The notes under the pieces: generated by a model
What the model was told of the DNA's origin: nothing
Seen by the model: only the letters and a program-made list of their open reading frames with translations
Database searches by the model: none
Shown: in pieces, positions 25,782-35,518 of the stretch
Position numbering within the stretch: position 1 is the stretch's first letter
Layout: every line of letters starts with the position of its first letter
Made by a program: the position numbers and the translations under genes
From: UMGS1840 sp964537245
GTDB taxonomy: Bacteria; Bacillota; Clostridia; UMGS1840
Reading direction: 5' to 3'
Assembly: GCA_964537245.1 (NCBI GenBank)
Contig: CAZHZL010000002.1
Location: 1 to 64,000 of the forward strand
Length of the DNA: 64,000 bases

Positions 25782-28010
25782 ATGAAAAAACAAAAATTTT
25801 CTGTAACAGGTATGCACTGCGCCGCATGCAGTGCCTCAATTGAACGCACCGTCGTAAAAGCCGAAGGAGTATCAGAGGCTAAAGTAAATCTCCTCTCCGA
25901 AACACTTCTTGTCTTATACGACGACAATATAACAAACGATGACAATATAAAAAAAGCTGTAACAGATTTAGGCTTCGGATGTGATGACTACGATTTTCAT
26001 TCTGCTAAAAAAAATACCGATAAGGTTTTGAAACAGCTTTCACAAATGAAAAAACAGCTTTATTCATCTTTTGTCTTTTTTATTCTTATAATGTATATCG
26101 CAATGGGACACATGATCGGTCTCCCTTTGCCTGAAATTATATCACCGCAACACAATCTTCTTGGCTTTGCCCTCGTTCAGCTTATCATCACAATTCCCGT
26201 TCTTATTATCAACCGTTCATATTTTATAAGTGGCTTTAAAAGTCTGAAAAACGGCGCTCCGAATATGGACACACTCATAACAACAGGCTCTCTCAGTTCC
26301 CTTTTATACGGAATATATCTTATTGTTATGATAATATTAAATAAAGCTGACGAAAACACAGCTCACGACTTTTATTTTGAATCTGCGGTTACTATTCTGA
26401 CGCTTATCACTCTTGGAAAATATCTGGAAGCAAAATCAAAAAGAAAAACCACCGGTGCAATAGAAGCGCTCATGGATTTATCTCCGAAAACAGCTCTCGT
26501 ATATCTAAACGGAGAAGTAACTGAAATTGAAGCAAATAATCTGAAAAACGGCGATATTGTTTTAGTAAAGCCCGGAATGTCCATACCTGCCGACGGCATT
26601 ATAACCGAGGGAGAAACAAGTATTGACGAATCCTCTCTCACAGGCGAGTCAATGCCTGTCTCAAAAAAAATTGGCGATACTGTAACAAGCGCTACAATAA
26701 ACTTAAGCGGTGCATTTACATTTAAAGTTACCGCCGCAGGCTATGACACAGTATTTTCTCAAATTATAGAGCTTGTTGAAGAAGCCTCCAACTCGAAAGC
26801 ACCCGTTTCAAGACTGGCTGATAAAATTAGCCGTGTTTTTGTTCCCATTGTTATGGGAATAGCATTGATTTCTTTTATCTTCTGGATGATTTATTCAAAG
26901 GATTTCAACCTTGCCTTTTCAATGGGAATTTCAGTTCTTGTCATCTCCTGCCCTTGTGCGTTGGGACTTGCAACTCCTGTTGCAATAATGGTTGGAACAG
27001 GAAAAGGCGCACAAAGCGGAATAATGATAAAATCAGCGCAGTATTTGGAGCTTGCACATAAAATAACAACCGTTGTTTTTGATAAAACAGGAACAATAAC
27101 AACAGGAAAAATAACATTAAACGAAATTATCCCTGAAGAAAGCTTGTCTGAAAATGAACTTTTAAAAACATCCGCTTCACTTGAAGCATTATCGGAGCAT
27201 CCGCTCGGAAAGGCAGTTGTAAAAAAAGCTGAAGAGCTTGGGCTTGAGCTTATAAAGTGCGAAAATTTCAACGCAGTTTTCGGAAAAGGTGTTACAGGAA
27301 GCTTAAACGGCATAGATTATATAGGAGGAAATGAAAAATTCTTAAATGAAAATTCATACGACACCTCCGCATTTTCAGATTATGCGTCAAAGCTGAAAGA
27401 AAAAGGTTCTACGGTTTTATATTTCGGTTGTCAGAAAAGAGTAATCGGAATACTTGCGGTAAGCGATACAGTAAGACCTGCATCAAAACAAGCAATAAAA
27501 GAGCTTAACGATATGGGAATAACGACAGTAATGCTTACGGGCGACAACGAAAAAACAGCCTGCTATATCGGAAAAGAAGTAGGAATCACTCAAATTATAG
27601 CCGATGTTTTACCAAAAGAAAAGGAAGAAAAAGTCCGGGGTCTTATGGGGAACGGAAAGGTTGTTGCTATGGTTGGTGACGGAGTCAACGACTCACCTGC
27701 TCTTTCGCGCGCAGATATAGGAATTGCAATCGGCGGAGGCTCTCAGATTGCCCACGAATCAGCCGACATTGTTCTTATGAAGGATAATATATCCGATATT
27801 AGAGAGCTTATAAAATTAAGTAAAAGAGTTATGAATAACATAAAAATGAATTTATTCTGGGCATTTTTCTACAACATTCTCGGAATCCCCGTTGCAGCAG
27901 GAGTATTTTATTTATCTTTAGGAATAAAGCTGAATCCTATGATTGCAGCGGCAGCGATGAGCTTGAGTTCTGTGTGTGTAGTTACAAATGCATTAAGATT
28001 GAGAAAATAA
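25782..28010 (+). CDS. copA: Copper-translocating P-type ATPase CopA
   Basis: A P1B-type ATPase that exports Cu(I) across the plasma membrane. The 742 residues comprise one N-terminal HMA domain with GMHCAAC (Cys13, Cys16), eight predicted membrane helices, the TGES actuator motif, the CPC ion site in ISCPCALGLATP, the phosphorylation site DKTGT, the HP motif in SEHPLGKAV and GDGVNDSPAL. No ribosome-binding site is visible in the 12 nt before the ATG; AGAGGAAAGG lies upstream of the hairpin. No csoR or copZ gene is adjacent. Confidence 0.95.
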   Translation: MKKQKFSVTGMHCAACSASIERTVVKAEGVSEAKVNLLSETLLVLYDDNITNDDNIKKAVTDLGFGCDDYDFHSAKKNTDKVLKQLSQMKKQLYSSFVFFILIMYIAMGHMIGLPLPEIISPQHNLLGFALVQLIITIPVLIINRSYFISGFKSLKNGAPNMDTLITTGSLSSLLYGIYLIVMIILNKADENTAHDFYFESAVTILTLITLGKYLEAKSKRKTTGAIEALMDLSPKTALVYLNGEVTEIEANNLKNGDIVLVKPGMSIPADGIITEGETSIDESSLTGESMPVSKKIGDTVTSATINLSGAFTFKVTAAGYDTVFSQIIELVEEASNSKAPVSRLADKISRVFVPIVMGIALISFIFWMIYSKDFNLAFSMGISVLVISCPCALGLATPVAIMVGTGKGAQSGIMIKSAQYLELAHKITTVVFDKTGTITTGKITLNEIIPEESLSENELLKTSASLEALSEHPLGKAVVKKAEELGLELIKCENFNAVFGKGVTGSLNGIDYIGGNEKFLNENSYDTSAFSDYASKLKEKGSTVLYFGCQKRVIGILAVSDTVRPASKQAIKELNDMGITTVMLTGDNEKTACYIGKEVGITQIIADVLPKEKEEKVRGLMGNGKVVAMVGDGVNDSPALSRADIGIAIGGGSQIAHESADIVLMKDNISDIRELIKLSKRVMNNIKMNLFWAFFYNILGIPVAAGVFYLSLGIKLNPMIAAAAMSLSSVCVVTNALRLRK

Positions 28011-28026
28011 GTGAAAGGAACGAAAT

Positions 28027-29304
28027 ATGGAAAAAACAGAAAAAACAACACTGGCTCAGTTAAAAGAGCTTGCCGCTTCTCTCGGCATAAAAGGCTTTTC
28101 AAAAATGAAAAAGGATGAGCTTATTGAAGCAATAGAAAATATATCCAAAAAAGAAGAAAAAGTTGCGGAAGAAATCAAAGAAGAAGAAAACAAAGCTTCA
28201 AATGAGGTTCACGGCGTTATCGAAGTTCTTGAAGACGGCTTTGGTTTTTTGAGATCGGAAAACTTTTTAACTGGAAGCGACGACTGCTATGTATCTCCTA
28301 CATTTATAAGAAAATTCAACTTAAAAACGGGAGATATGATTTACGGCAACACCCGTCCTCCGCGCGAGGGCGAACGCTTTAACGCTCTTATTTTTATAAA
28401 ATCAATAAACGGCGACCCGATTTCCGTTGCACTAAAAAGACCTGATTTTGATGACCTCACACCAATATTTCCAAACGAAAGGCTACGGCTTGAAGGAAAT
28501 CATTCGTCTTACTCTATGCGTATAATAGACCTCATTTCCCCGATTGGAAAAGGTCAGAGAGGTATGATTGTCGCGCCTCCAAAAGCAGGAAAAACAACAC
28601 TTTTAAAAGAAATCGCAAACAGTATCACAAAAAATCATCCCGAAGCACACCTTATTGTTCTTCTGATTGACGAAAGACCTGAAGAGGTAACAGATATAAA
28701 GGACAGCATTAACGGCGAGGTTATCTATTCAACCTTTGACGAGCTTCCTGAGCATCACACAAGAGTTTCTGAAATGGTACTGGAAAGAGCAAAAAGACTT
28801 GTTGAGCATAAAAAAGATGTTATAATTCTTCTTGACAGTCTCACAAGACTTGCCCGTGCCTACAATCTCATCGTACCCACAAGCGGAAAAATACTTTCGG
28901 GCGGTATAGACCCGGGCGCGCTTCATAAACCGAAAAAATTCTTCGGTGCAGCGAGAAATCTCCGTGAAGGCGGCAGTCTCACAATTCTCGCTACCTCACT
29001 TATTGAAACAGGCAGCAGAATGGACGATGTGATTTTTGAAGAATTTAAAGGCACAGGTAATATGGAGGTTCATCTTGACAGAAAAATGTCAGAGAGAAGA
29101 ATATTCCCTGCTATTGATATAAACAAATCCGGAACAAGACGGGAAGATTTACTTATGGATATGGAAGAAATGAAGGCTGTATTTTCAATCCGCCGTGCAT
29201 ACAGCGAAAGCGCTCCTGTTGAAGTTACGGGAAAAATTATCGAAGCAATCTTAAAAACAAAAAATAACGGTGATTTTGTGAATATGATTCAAAAATCACT
29301 CTAA
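28027..29304 (+). CDS. rho: Transcription termination factor Rho
   Basis: A hexameric RNA translocase that ends untranslated transcripts. The 425 residues include the N-terminal helix bundle (LAQLKELAASLGIKGFSK), the RNA-binding cold-shock-like domain (VIEVLEDGFGFLRSENFL), the P-loop APPKAGKTTLLKEI, the LIDERPEEVTD motif and the R-loop GTGNMEVHLDRKMSERRIFP. It starts 16 bp after copA. Confidence 0.97.
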   Translation: MEKTEKTTLAQLKELAASLGIKGFSKMKKDELIEAIENISKKEEKVAEEIKEEENKASNEVHGVIEVLEDGFGFLRSENFLTGSDDCYVSPTFIRKFNLKTGDMIYGNTRPPREGERFNALIFIKSINGDPISVALKRPDFDDLTPIFPNERLRLEGNHSSYSMRIIDLISPIGKGQRGMIVAPPKAGKTTLLKEIANSITKNHPEAHLIVLLIDERPEEVTDIKDSINGEVIYSTFDELPEHHTRVSEMVLERAKRLVEHKKDVIILLDSLTRLARAYNLIVPTSGKILSGGIDPGALHKPKKFFGAARNLREGGSLTILATSLIETGSRMDDVIFEEFKGTGNMEVHLDRKMSERRIFPAIDINKSGTRREDLLMDMEEMKAVFSIRRAYSESAPVEVTGKIIEAILKTKNNGDFVNMIQKSL

Positions 29305-29318
29305 AAGGTGATGAAATT

Positions 29319-30254
29319 GTGAGAATAATTGCAGACTGTCACAACGATACTCCATACGAGCTTTTTTATAAAAAAGAAAACCTATATGATAACAACCTTT
29401 CAATAAGTATAAAAAAGCTTGAGAATTACAAAACGCTTCTTTTCTATTCCATATATATGGATTTTGAGAAATATGGAAACAATCCGAAAAAATATTTTTG
29501 TGATATATACAATTATTTTGAAAATCAGCTTTCAAAAAACGAGAAGTTTATTTATAAATATAAAAATATCGAGACCTTTTTCAACGACAGCCGACACGCT
29601 GCTGTAATAACGCTTGAAGGCGGAGATTTTATAAAATCGGAGAAGGATATAGATTATCTTAAGAGTCTTGGAATAAAAGTAATAACGCTTACATGGAACA
29701 AAAAAAATGCACTTGCTTCTTCCGTTGCAGATGAAAAGGACGAAGGCTTAAGCGAGCTTGGAAAAAAAATACTTTTAAAAATGGAACAATCAGATATTAT
29801 TCCCGATTTTTCGCATTCATCGGACAGAACCTTTTTTGAGGGAATGGAAGTTTTAAAAAAGCCTGCATTTATCACACATTCAAATTCAAGAGCTGTTATT
29901 CCGAATAAAAGAAATATTACCGATGAAATGTTTTTAAGGCTTATAAAAAACGGCGGTGTTTGTGGAATTAATCTGTACAGGGACTTTGCAGGCAAAGATA
30001 TATCTTCTTTAAAGAAGCATATATATCATTTTTTATCTCTTGGCGGCGAAAATAACATAGCGTTCGGAAGTGATTTTGACGGTGCTTATCCGCTTACAGC
30101 TCCGATAAAGGACTTCAGGCAAATGGATTTAATAATAAACGGGCTTTTAAAGGACAACTTAAATGAAGAAACAGTAAGGAAAATCTCATATAAAAATGTA
30201 TTTGAAATTTTAGGAGGAAAAAGAATATGGCAAAACAGACAAACAGCAAAATGA
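29319..30254 (+). CDS. M19 family membrane dipeptidase
   Basis: A 311-residue zinc dipeptidase of the renal-dipeptidase family, which hydrolyses dipeptides including some with D-residues. The metal and catalytic motifs are in order: ADCHNDTPYE, ITLEGGDF, DFSHSSDRTFFEG, FITHSNSRAV and FGSDFDGA. There is no signal peptide, so it should be cytosolic. The start is GTG at 29319, 14 bp after rho, with AAGGTGA upstream. Confidence 0.9.
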   Translation: MRIIADCHNDTPYELFYKKENLYDNNLSISIKKLENYKTLLFYSIYMDFEKYGNNPKKYFCDIYNYFENQLSKNEKFIYKYKNIETFFNDSRHAAVITLEGGDFIKSEKDIDYLKSLGIKVITLTWNKKNALASSVADEKDEGLSELGKKILLKMEQSDIIPDFSHSSDRTFFEGMEVLKKPAFITHSNSRAVIPNKRNITDEMFLRLIKNGGVCGINLYRDFAGKDISSLKKHIYHFLSLGGENNIAFGSDFDGAYPLTAPIKDFRQMDLIINGLLKDNLNEETVRKISYKNVFEILGGKRIWQNRQTAK

Positions 30255-31207
30255 AGCTGTTGTACCTTATGAAAATATTCTTAGAAGAAACTGACGAAGC
30301 ACATCCGCTTACTATGCCGCAAATTCTTGACAGACTTCTTTCATACGGTATTAAAACAGAAAGAAAATCAGTATATTCAGATATAGAGCTTCTGACTCTT
30401 TTTGGAATTGATATTATAGGTGAAAAAAGAAATACATACTGCTACTATGTAGGCTCAAGAAGCTTTGAAACAGCAGAATTAAAGCTTATTTCCGACTGTA
30501 TCCAATCATCAAAATTCTTAACCGAGAAAAAAAGCTTGTCTCTTATTAAAAAAATAGAGTCGCTTACAAGCAAGCATGAAGCCACAAAGCTGAGACGGCA
30601 GGTTCATGTTATGGGAAGAGTCAAAACAATGGACGAAACAATTCTGTATAATGTAGACTATCTTAATTCTGCCATTTCTGAAAAGAAAAAGGTGTCCTTT
30701 AAGTATTATGAATACACACCGGATAAAAAGAAAGTTTTCAAAAACGAAGGCAACGAATATATTGTAAGTCCGTATTATATGGTAATGTCCGAGGACAACT
30801 ATTATCTTATTGCTTACTATCCGAAGCATGAAGGACTGACACATTTTCGGGTGGATAAAATAGCTTCAATAAAAATAACTGATGAAAAAGTTGATGATAT
30901 TGAAAATATTGCAGAAAAAAATTTTGATATTGCAGAATATTCAAAAAAAATCTTCGGAATGTTCACGGGAGAAGCACAAACCGTTAAGCTTGCTTGCAAA
31001 AACTCACTTATAGGCGCAGTTATTGATAAATTCGGTAAAGATGTAACGGTAACAAAATGCGGCAAGGAACATTTTGAAGTAGATGTGAATGTGAATATAA
31101 GTCCCGTATTTTTTGCATGGATTTTCACATTTGAGGGTGATATGCAGATTGTGTCACCAAAAAATGTAATCAAAAAATTCAATAAGACACTGAAGAAATT
31201 TAAATAA
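30227..31207 (+). CDS. WYL domain transcriptional regulator
   Basis: A 326-residue regulator with an N-terminal winged helix-turn-helix (LTMPQILDRLLSYGIKTERK) and a WYL domain (VSFKYYEYTPDKKKVF; YIVSPYYMVMSEDNYYLIAY; THFRVDKIASIKI) plus a C-terminal WCX-like extension. It overlaps the dipeptidase by 28 bp and has AGGAGG 9 nt before the ATG. WYL domains bind nucleic acids or other ligands; the regulon is unknown. Confidence 0.92.
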   Translation: MAKQTNSKMKLLYLMKIFLEETDEAHPLTMPQILDRLLSYGIKTERKSVYSDIELLTLFGIDIIGEKRNTYCYYVGSRSFETAELKLISDCIQSSKFLTEKKSLSLIKKIESLTSKHEATKLRRQVHVMGRVKTMDETILYNVDYLNSAISEKKKVSFKYYEYTPDKKKVFKNEGNEYIVSPYYMVMSEDNYYLIAYYPKHEGLTHFRVDKIASIKITDEKVDDIENIAEKNFDIAEYSKKIFGMFTGEAQTVKLACKNSLIGAVIDKFGKDVTVTKCGKEHFEVDVNVNISPVFFAWIFTFEGDMQIVSPKNVIKKFNKTLKKFK

Positions 31208-31245
31208 TATGGCTGTTTCAAAAAATGAAACAGCCATAATTTTTA
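31208..31245. terminator. Bidirectional terminator between the WYL regulator and gdhA
   Basis: A 12-bp perfect stem, TATGGCTGTTTC (31208-31219) with GAAACAGCCATA (31227-31238), followed by a T-rich run on the plus strand. It separates two convergent genes. Confidence 0.85.
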
Positions 31246-31258
31246 ACATAAAATTTAA

Positions 31259-32605
31259 TTAATATGCAACGCCCTGTGCTTTCATAGCTTCTGCAACCTT
31301 TAAGAAGCCTGCAATGTTAGCACCTGCAACGAGGTTACCTTCGCAGCCGTATTCTTTAGCCGCGCTTGCTGCTGCATTATAGATATTAATCATAATACCT
31401 TTTAATTTAGTGTCAACCTCTTCAAATGTCCAGCTGAGTCTGCCGCTGTTCTGAGACATTTCCAAGCCTGATGTTGCAACACCGCCTGCGTTTGAAGCTT
31501 TTGCCGGAGCGAAAATTACTCCGTTTTTCTGCAAATATTCGATTGCATCAGGAGTTGAAGGCATATTCGCACCTTCAGCTACGCACATAACACCGTTTGC
31601 AACAAGTGCTTTTGCGTCATCAATAAGAAGCTCATTCTGTGTTGCACACGGAAGTGCGATATCACATTTAACTGTCCATACGCCTTTTCCTTCATAGTAT
31701 TTTGCGTTTGGATGATAGTTAACATATTCTTTGATTCTTTTTCTTTCAACTTCCTTAATCTGCTTAACAGTATCAAGCTTAATTCCGTCTTCGTCAACGA
31801 TATAACCGTTTGAATCAGACAAGGTAATAACCTTAGCACCAAGCTGCTGAGCCTTTTCACAAGCATATATAGCAACATTGCCTGCACCGGAAATAGCTAT
31901 TGTTTTGCCTGCTAACTCAACATTGTTGTGCTTGAGCATTTCTTCTGTAAAGTACAAAAGACCGTATCCGGTAGCTTCTTTTCTTGCTAATGAACCACCG
32001 TATGTAAGTCCCTTACCTGTAAGAACACCTGTCCATTCGTTGCGGAGTCTCTTATACTGTCCGAATAAATATCCGATTTCTCTTGCACCAACACCAATAT
32101 CACCTGCCGGAACATCTGTATCAGCACCGATATGCTTTGAAAGCTCTGTCATAAAGCTCTGACAGAATCTCATAATTTCTCCGTCTGATTTTCCTTTAGG
32201 GTCAAAGTCTGAGCCGCCTTTACCACCGCCCATAGGAAGTGTTGTAAGAGCATTTTTGAAAATCTGTTCGAAACCGAGGAATTTTATAACTGACTGGTTA
32301 ACTGACGGATGAAGTCTGAGTCCACCCTTGTAAGGTCCGATAGCGCTGTTAAACTGCACTCTGAAGCCTCTGTTTACCTGTACCTTATTGTTATCATCTA
32401 CCCATGAAACTCTGAAAGTGATAATTCTTTCAGGCTCAACGATTCTTTCAACGATACCTGCTTCAACAAAATCCGGTCTTTTTTCGATTAAAGGCTGAAT
32501 TGTCTCCAATACTTCGCTTACAGCCTGCAAAAATTCAGGCTCATGTGGATTTTTTTCTGCTGTGTGCTCATACACACCTTTTAAATAAGCATTTTCAATA
32601 GCCAT
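31259..32605 (-). CDS. gdhA: NADP-type glutamate dehydrogenase GdhA
   Basis: This hexameric enzyme aminates 2-oxoglutarate with ammonium to form glutamate, usually with NADPH in this length class. The 448 residues carry the substrate motif LTTLPMGGGKGGSDFDPK with its catalytic lysine, GADTDVPAGDIGVG and the nucleotide motif SGAGNVAIYACEKAQ. The ATG at 32605 has AAGGAG 9 nt upstream and is preferred to 32626. It is monocistronic between a promoter and a terminator. Confidence 0.95.
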   Translation of the reverse strand: MAIENAYLKGVYEHTAEKNPHEPEFLQAVSEVLETIQPLIEKRPDFVEAGIVERIVEPERIITFRVSWVDDNNKVQVNRGFRVQFNSAIGPYKGGLRLHPSVNQSVIKFLGFEQIFKNALTTLPMGGGKGGSDFDPKGKSDGEIMRFCQSFMTELSKHIGADTDVPAGDIGVGAREIGYLFGQYKRLRNEWTGVLTGKGLTYGGSLARKEATGYGLLYFTEEMLKHNNVELAGKTIAISGAGNVAIYACEKAQQLGAKVITLSDSNGYIVDEDGIKLDTVKQIKEVERKRIKEYVNYHPNAKYYEGKGVWTVKCDIALPCATQNELLIDDAKALVANGVMCVAEGANMPSTPDAIEYLQKNGVIFAPAKASNAGGVATSGLEMSQNSGRLSWTFEEVDTKLKGIMINIYNAAASAAKEYGCEGNLVAGANIAGFLKVAEAMKAQGVAY

Positions 32606-32655
32606 TTTCAATTTCTCCTTACGCATTTTGTATAATATATTAATTTCATAAAAAT

Positions 32656-32684
32656 ATTATACTACATTGCTATAAATTTTGCAA
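32656..32684 (-). promoter_or_regulatory. Promoter of gdhA
   Basis: Minus strand TTGCAA (32679-32684), 17-bp spacer, perfect TATAAT (32656-32661), about 45 nt before the gdhA ATG. Confidence 0.75.
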
Positions 32685-32736
32685 GTTATTTTAAAAAAAA
32701 TTTCAATTTTTTTTATTTTCGTAATTATGCACAACA

Positions 32737-32772
32737 AAAAAAGCTTAAATTACGCTGAATTTAAGCTTTTTT
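32737..32772 (-). terminator. Terminator of the argD-argF-GNAT operon
   Basis: A perfect 15-bp stem (arms 32737-32751 and 32758-32772, core AAGCTTAAATT) with loop ACGCTG. A-runs and T-runs on both sides make it work in either direction; it lies 60 bp after the GNAT stop. Confidence 0.85.
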
Positions 32773-32833
32773 ATTGATTTTACAAATTTAACTTTTTTGA
32801 AACAATTTTTTGAAAAATTGCAAATTTTCAAAA

Positions 32834-33316
32834 CTAGTATTCCTTTACCATTAAGGCTCTTTTGTAGCCGCGTTCTTCCGAAATTGACTCTATATAGAAT
32901 TTTCTTCCGTAGTAAAAGCGCACCAAATCAAAATATTTTGCGGCAGTATGAAGCTCTAAGCGTTTTACATTTCTTTTCTTCATTACTCCGTCAACAACAC
33001 TTATTAAGCCTTTTCCCACACCCTGATTCTGATTGTTTTGAATAACACCGAAACGGCTTAAATAAGCTGTACCGTCTTCGCGGATTTTTATTCTCACACT
33101 TCCGACAGGCACATTGTTTATAAAAGCAACAAACACAAGCTTTTCCTTTAAATCTCTCTTGATATCTTCTCTTGTTTCATTAAGAGCTTCAATATCCTTA
33201 AGACCTGTATTGTCGATATATTTCTGAAAAGCAGTTTTTGTTATTTCTATTATATCGTCGATTTCGTTCTCCGTAGCAAGACGAATTGTAAAACCATATA
33301 AATTTTCGTTTTCCAT
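32834..33316 (-). CDS. GNAT family N-acetyltransferase
   Basis: A 160-residue acetyl-CoA-dependent acetyltransferase with the GNAT core (FGVIQNNQNQGVGKGLISVV containing the Q-x-x-G-x-G pyrophosphate loop) and a C-terminal FYYGRKFY segment. It is the last gene of an arginine-biosynthesis operon, 20 bp after argF. A role as a short-form N-acetylglutamate synthase is possible from context, but the substrate cannot be read from sequence. GAGGGAG precedes the ATG by 6 nt. Confidence 0.85.
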   Translation of the reverse strand: MENENLYGFTIRLATENEIDDIIEITKTAFQKYIDNTGLKDIEALNETREDIKRDLKEKLVFVAFINNVPVGSVRIKIREDGTAYLSRFGVIQNNQNQGVGKGLISVVDGVMKKRNVKRLELHTAAKYFDLVRFYYGRKFYIESISEERGYKRALMVKEY

Positions 33317-33335
33317 CAGTAACTCCCTCTTTCAA

Positions 33336-34253
33336 TTAACCCATAAGCATTGTCATAATAGCCTTTTGTGCGTGAAGTCTGTTTTCAGCCTCCTGAAAAA
33401 TTCTTGAGTGTGAGCCGTCTATAACCTCACTCTCAACCTCAAAGCCTCTGTATGCAGGCAAACAATGCAGGAAAATAGATTTCGGGTCTGAAAGTGAAAA
33501 GAGCTTTCCGTCAATCTTATAATCTGCAAATTCCTTTACCTTAGTTTCCTTTTCTGCTTCCTGTCCCATACTAACCCATGTATCTGTATAAACAACATGA
33601 GAGCCCTTCATAGCTTCCTCAGGGTCAGTTGTTTCAACTATATTCGCGCCTGTTTTCTTCGCAATTTTCTTTGCAAGCACAATCTGACTTGCTTCACATT
33701 TATATTTTTCAGGTGTTGCAACATAGAAATCCATCCCTGCCATTGCACAAGCGTGAGCAAGCGAATGAGCCATATTGTTACCGTCACCTATATAACACAT
33801 TTTAAGTCCCTTAGTACTTCCGAACTCCTCGATTACAGTCTGCATATCAGCCATAGCCTGACACGGATGCTCTAAATCTGTAAGCGCATTTATAACAGGA
33901 ATTGAGCCGTATTTTGCCAAATCAACAACATCCTGCTGAGAAAAAGTTCTTATCATTATGCCGTCAATCATTCCCGAAAGAACATTTGCAGTATCATATA
34001 TACTTTCGCCTCTTCCGAGCTGAATATCGTTTGAGCTTAAAAACAACGCATGACCGCCAAGCTGATACATACCTGTTTCAAAGGAAACTCTTGTTCTTGT
34101 AGAGGATTTTGCAAAAATCATACCTAAGGTTTTTCCCTCAAGATATTTATGCTTAACTCCTTCCTTCTGCATTTTTTTAAGTTTTGCGGCAAGTGTAAGT
34201 ATTTCGTCAAATTCATTTTTTTCAATATCTGTTATTGTAATAAAATGTTTCAT
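33336..34253 (-). CDS. argF: Ornithine carbamoyltransferase ArgF
   Basis: The enzyme makes citrulline from ornithine and carbamoyl phosphate. At 305 residues it has the carbamoyl-phosphate loop SSTRTRVSFE near 52, the HPCQAMAD motif and the ornithine motif HCLPAYRG. The neighbouring argD and the ARG-box-like operators indicate the biosynthetic rather than the deiminase-pathway form. Confidence 0.96.
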   Translation of the reverse strand: MKHFITITDIEKNEFDEILTLAAKLKKMQKEGVKHKYLEGKTLGMIFAKSSTRTRVSFETGMYQLGGHALFLSSNDIQLGRGESIYDTANVLSGMIDGIMIRTFSQQDVVDLAKYGSIPVINALTDLEHPCQAMADMQTVIEEFGSTKGLKMCYIGDGNNMAHSLAHACAMAGMDFYVATPEKYKCEASQIVLAKKIAKKTGANIVETTDPEEAMKGSHVVYTDTWVSMGQEAEKETKVKEFADYKIDGKLFSLSDPKSIFLHCLPAYRGFEVESEVIDGSHSRIFQEAENRLHAQKAIMTMLMG

Positions 34254-34260
34254 ATTATTT

Positions 34261-35454
34261 CTATCCTTTCAATACTTCATAAAGATTTTCTGTAAGTAAG
34301 TCAACATCTTCTTTTGTGATAACAAGAGGCGGAACAAGTCTGAATACATTTGTGCCGATTGTTCCTACAAGTATTCCTTTATCAAAAAGCTTCTTTGAAT
34401 ACTCCTTGTTTTTCGGCTCATAAAACTCTATTCCGACCATAAGTCCCATTCCGCGTATTTCTTTAATCTTATCGGTTTTTTCTTTAAGCTCGTTTAATTT
34501 TTTTATAAGATAGCTTCCAACCTCACAGGCATTTTCAAGAACACCGCCGTTAAGCAATTCGTTTATAACAAAAAGGGCTGTTGATGTTGCAAGATGGTTT
34601 CCTCCGAAGGTAGTTCCGTGGTCTCCGGGCTCAAATGCGCAGAATTTATCTTTTGCCAGAACTGCGCCTATCGGAACTCCGCTTGCAAGTGCTTTTGCCA
34701 AGGTCATAATATCAGGCTCAATTCCGTAGTTTTCATAGCAAAACAGTTTTCCTGTTCTTCCCATACCTGTCTGAATTTCATCAATTATAAGCACTATATC
34801 ATTTTCGTCGCAAATCTTTCTTACTTCCTTAACATATTCCATGCTAAGCGGTACAACTCCGCTTTCCCCCTGAATAAGCTCAAGCATTATTGCGCCCGTA
34901 TGAGAGGTTATTGCATTTTTTAGCGCTTCTATGTCATTTTTTTCAACATGAATAAATTTCGGGGTAAGCGGACTATACGGCTTCTGATATTTCTCCTGAC
35001 CTGTTGCCGAAACTGTTGTCAGCGTTCTTCCGTGAAAAGAATTTTTCAGGGTTATAATCTCATACTTTTCTTCATTCTTTTTATAGAAATATTTTCTTGC
35101 AAGCTTTATTGCGCCTTCATTTGCTTCTGCGCCCGAATTTGCAAAAAACGCCTTATCTGCAAAAGAATTTTCGCAAAGTGCCTTCGCAAGCTCAGCCTGA
35201 GATTTTATGTAATACAGGCTTGATGTATGAAGAAGCTTACAGACTTGGGTGCATATTGCTTCTTCAAGCTTTTTGTTTCCGTAACCAAGCGCATTGACAG
35301 CTATACCCGCCATAAAATCATAGTATGTTTTATTATCGGTAGAAAAAAGCTTTATTCCTTCTCCGTCTGTAAAGCATACAGGCAATCTGTCACCGAAAGT
35401 ATTCATATAATATTTTTTATCGGTTTCGATTATGTTCAAAAGTTCGTTATCCAA
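34261..35454 (-). CDS. argD: Acetylornithine aminotransferase ArgD
   Basis: A class III PLP aminotransferase that converts N-acetylglutamate semialdehyde to acetylornithine. Motifs: NSGAEANEGAIKLARKY, LIIDEIQTGMGRTGKLF and the PLP lysine in TLAKALASGVPIGAV. The frame opens at 35529, but that lies in the promoter; TTG at 35454 (LDNELLNIIE), 6 nt after GAGGTG, is the better start and gives 398 residues. It leads the argD-argF-GNAT operon. Confidence 0.94.
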   Translation of the reverse strand: MDNELLNIIETDKKYYMNTFGDRLPVCFTDGEGIKLFSTDNKTYYDFMAGIAVNALGYGNKKLEEAICTQVCKLLHTSSLYYIKSQAELAKALCENSFADKAFFANSGAEANEGAIKLARKYFYKKNEEKYEIITLKNSFHGRTLTTVSATGQEKYQKPYSPLTPKFIHVEKNDIEALKNAITSHTGAIMLELIQGESGVVPLSMEYVKEVRKICDENDIVLIIDEIQTGMGRTGKLFCYENYGIEPDIMTLAKALASGVPIGAVLAKDKFCAFEPGDHGTTFGGNHLATSTALFVINELLNGGVLENACEVGSYLIKKLNELKEKTDKIKEIRGMGLMVGIEFYEPKNKEYSKKLFDKGILVGTIGTNVFRLVPPLVITKEDVDLLTENLYEVLKG

Positions 35455-35468
35455 AATAAACACCTCTT

Positions 35469-35486
35469 TTTGAATATTTATGCATT
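35469..35486. promoter_or_regulatory. ARG-box-like operator, proximal
   Basis: TTTGAATATTTATGCATT differs by one base from the general ArgR half-site pattern TGAAT-4-ATTCA. It lies in the argD leader, between the distal box and the ribosome-binding site. Confidence 0.6.
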
Positions 35487-35500
35487 GTATGTGTATATTT

Positions 35501-35518
35501 TTTGCATTTTTATACATA
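35501..35518. promoter_or_regulatory. ARG-box-like operator, distal
   Basis: On the minus strand TATGTATAAAAATGCAAA closely resembles the Bacillus-type ARG box CATGAATAAAAATKCAAK. It directly adjoins the -10 box, and its centre is 32 bp from the proximal site, about three helical turns. ArgR repression by arginine is inferred. Confidence 0.65.
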
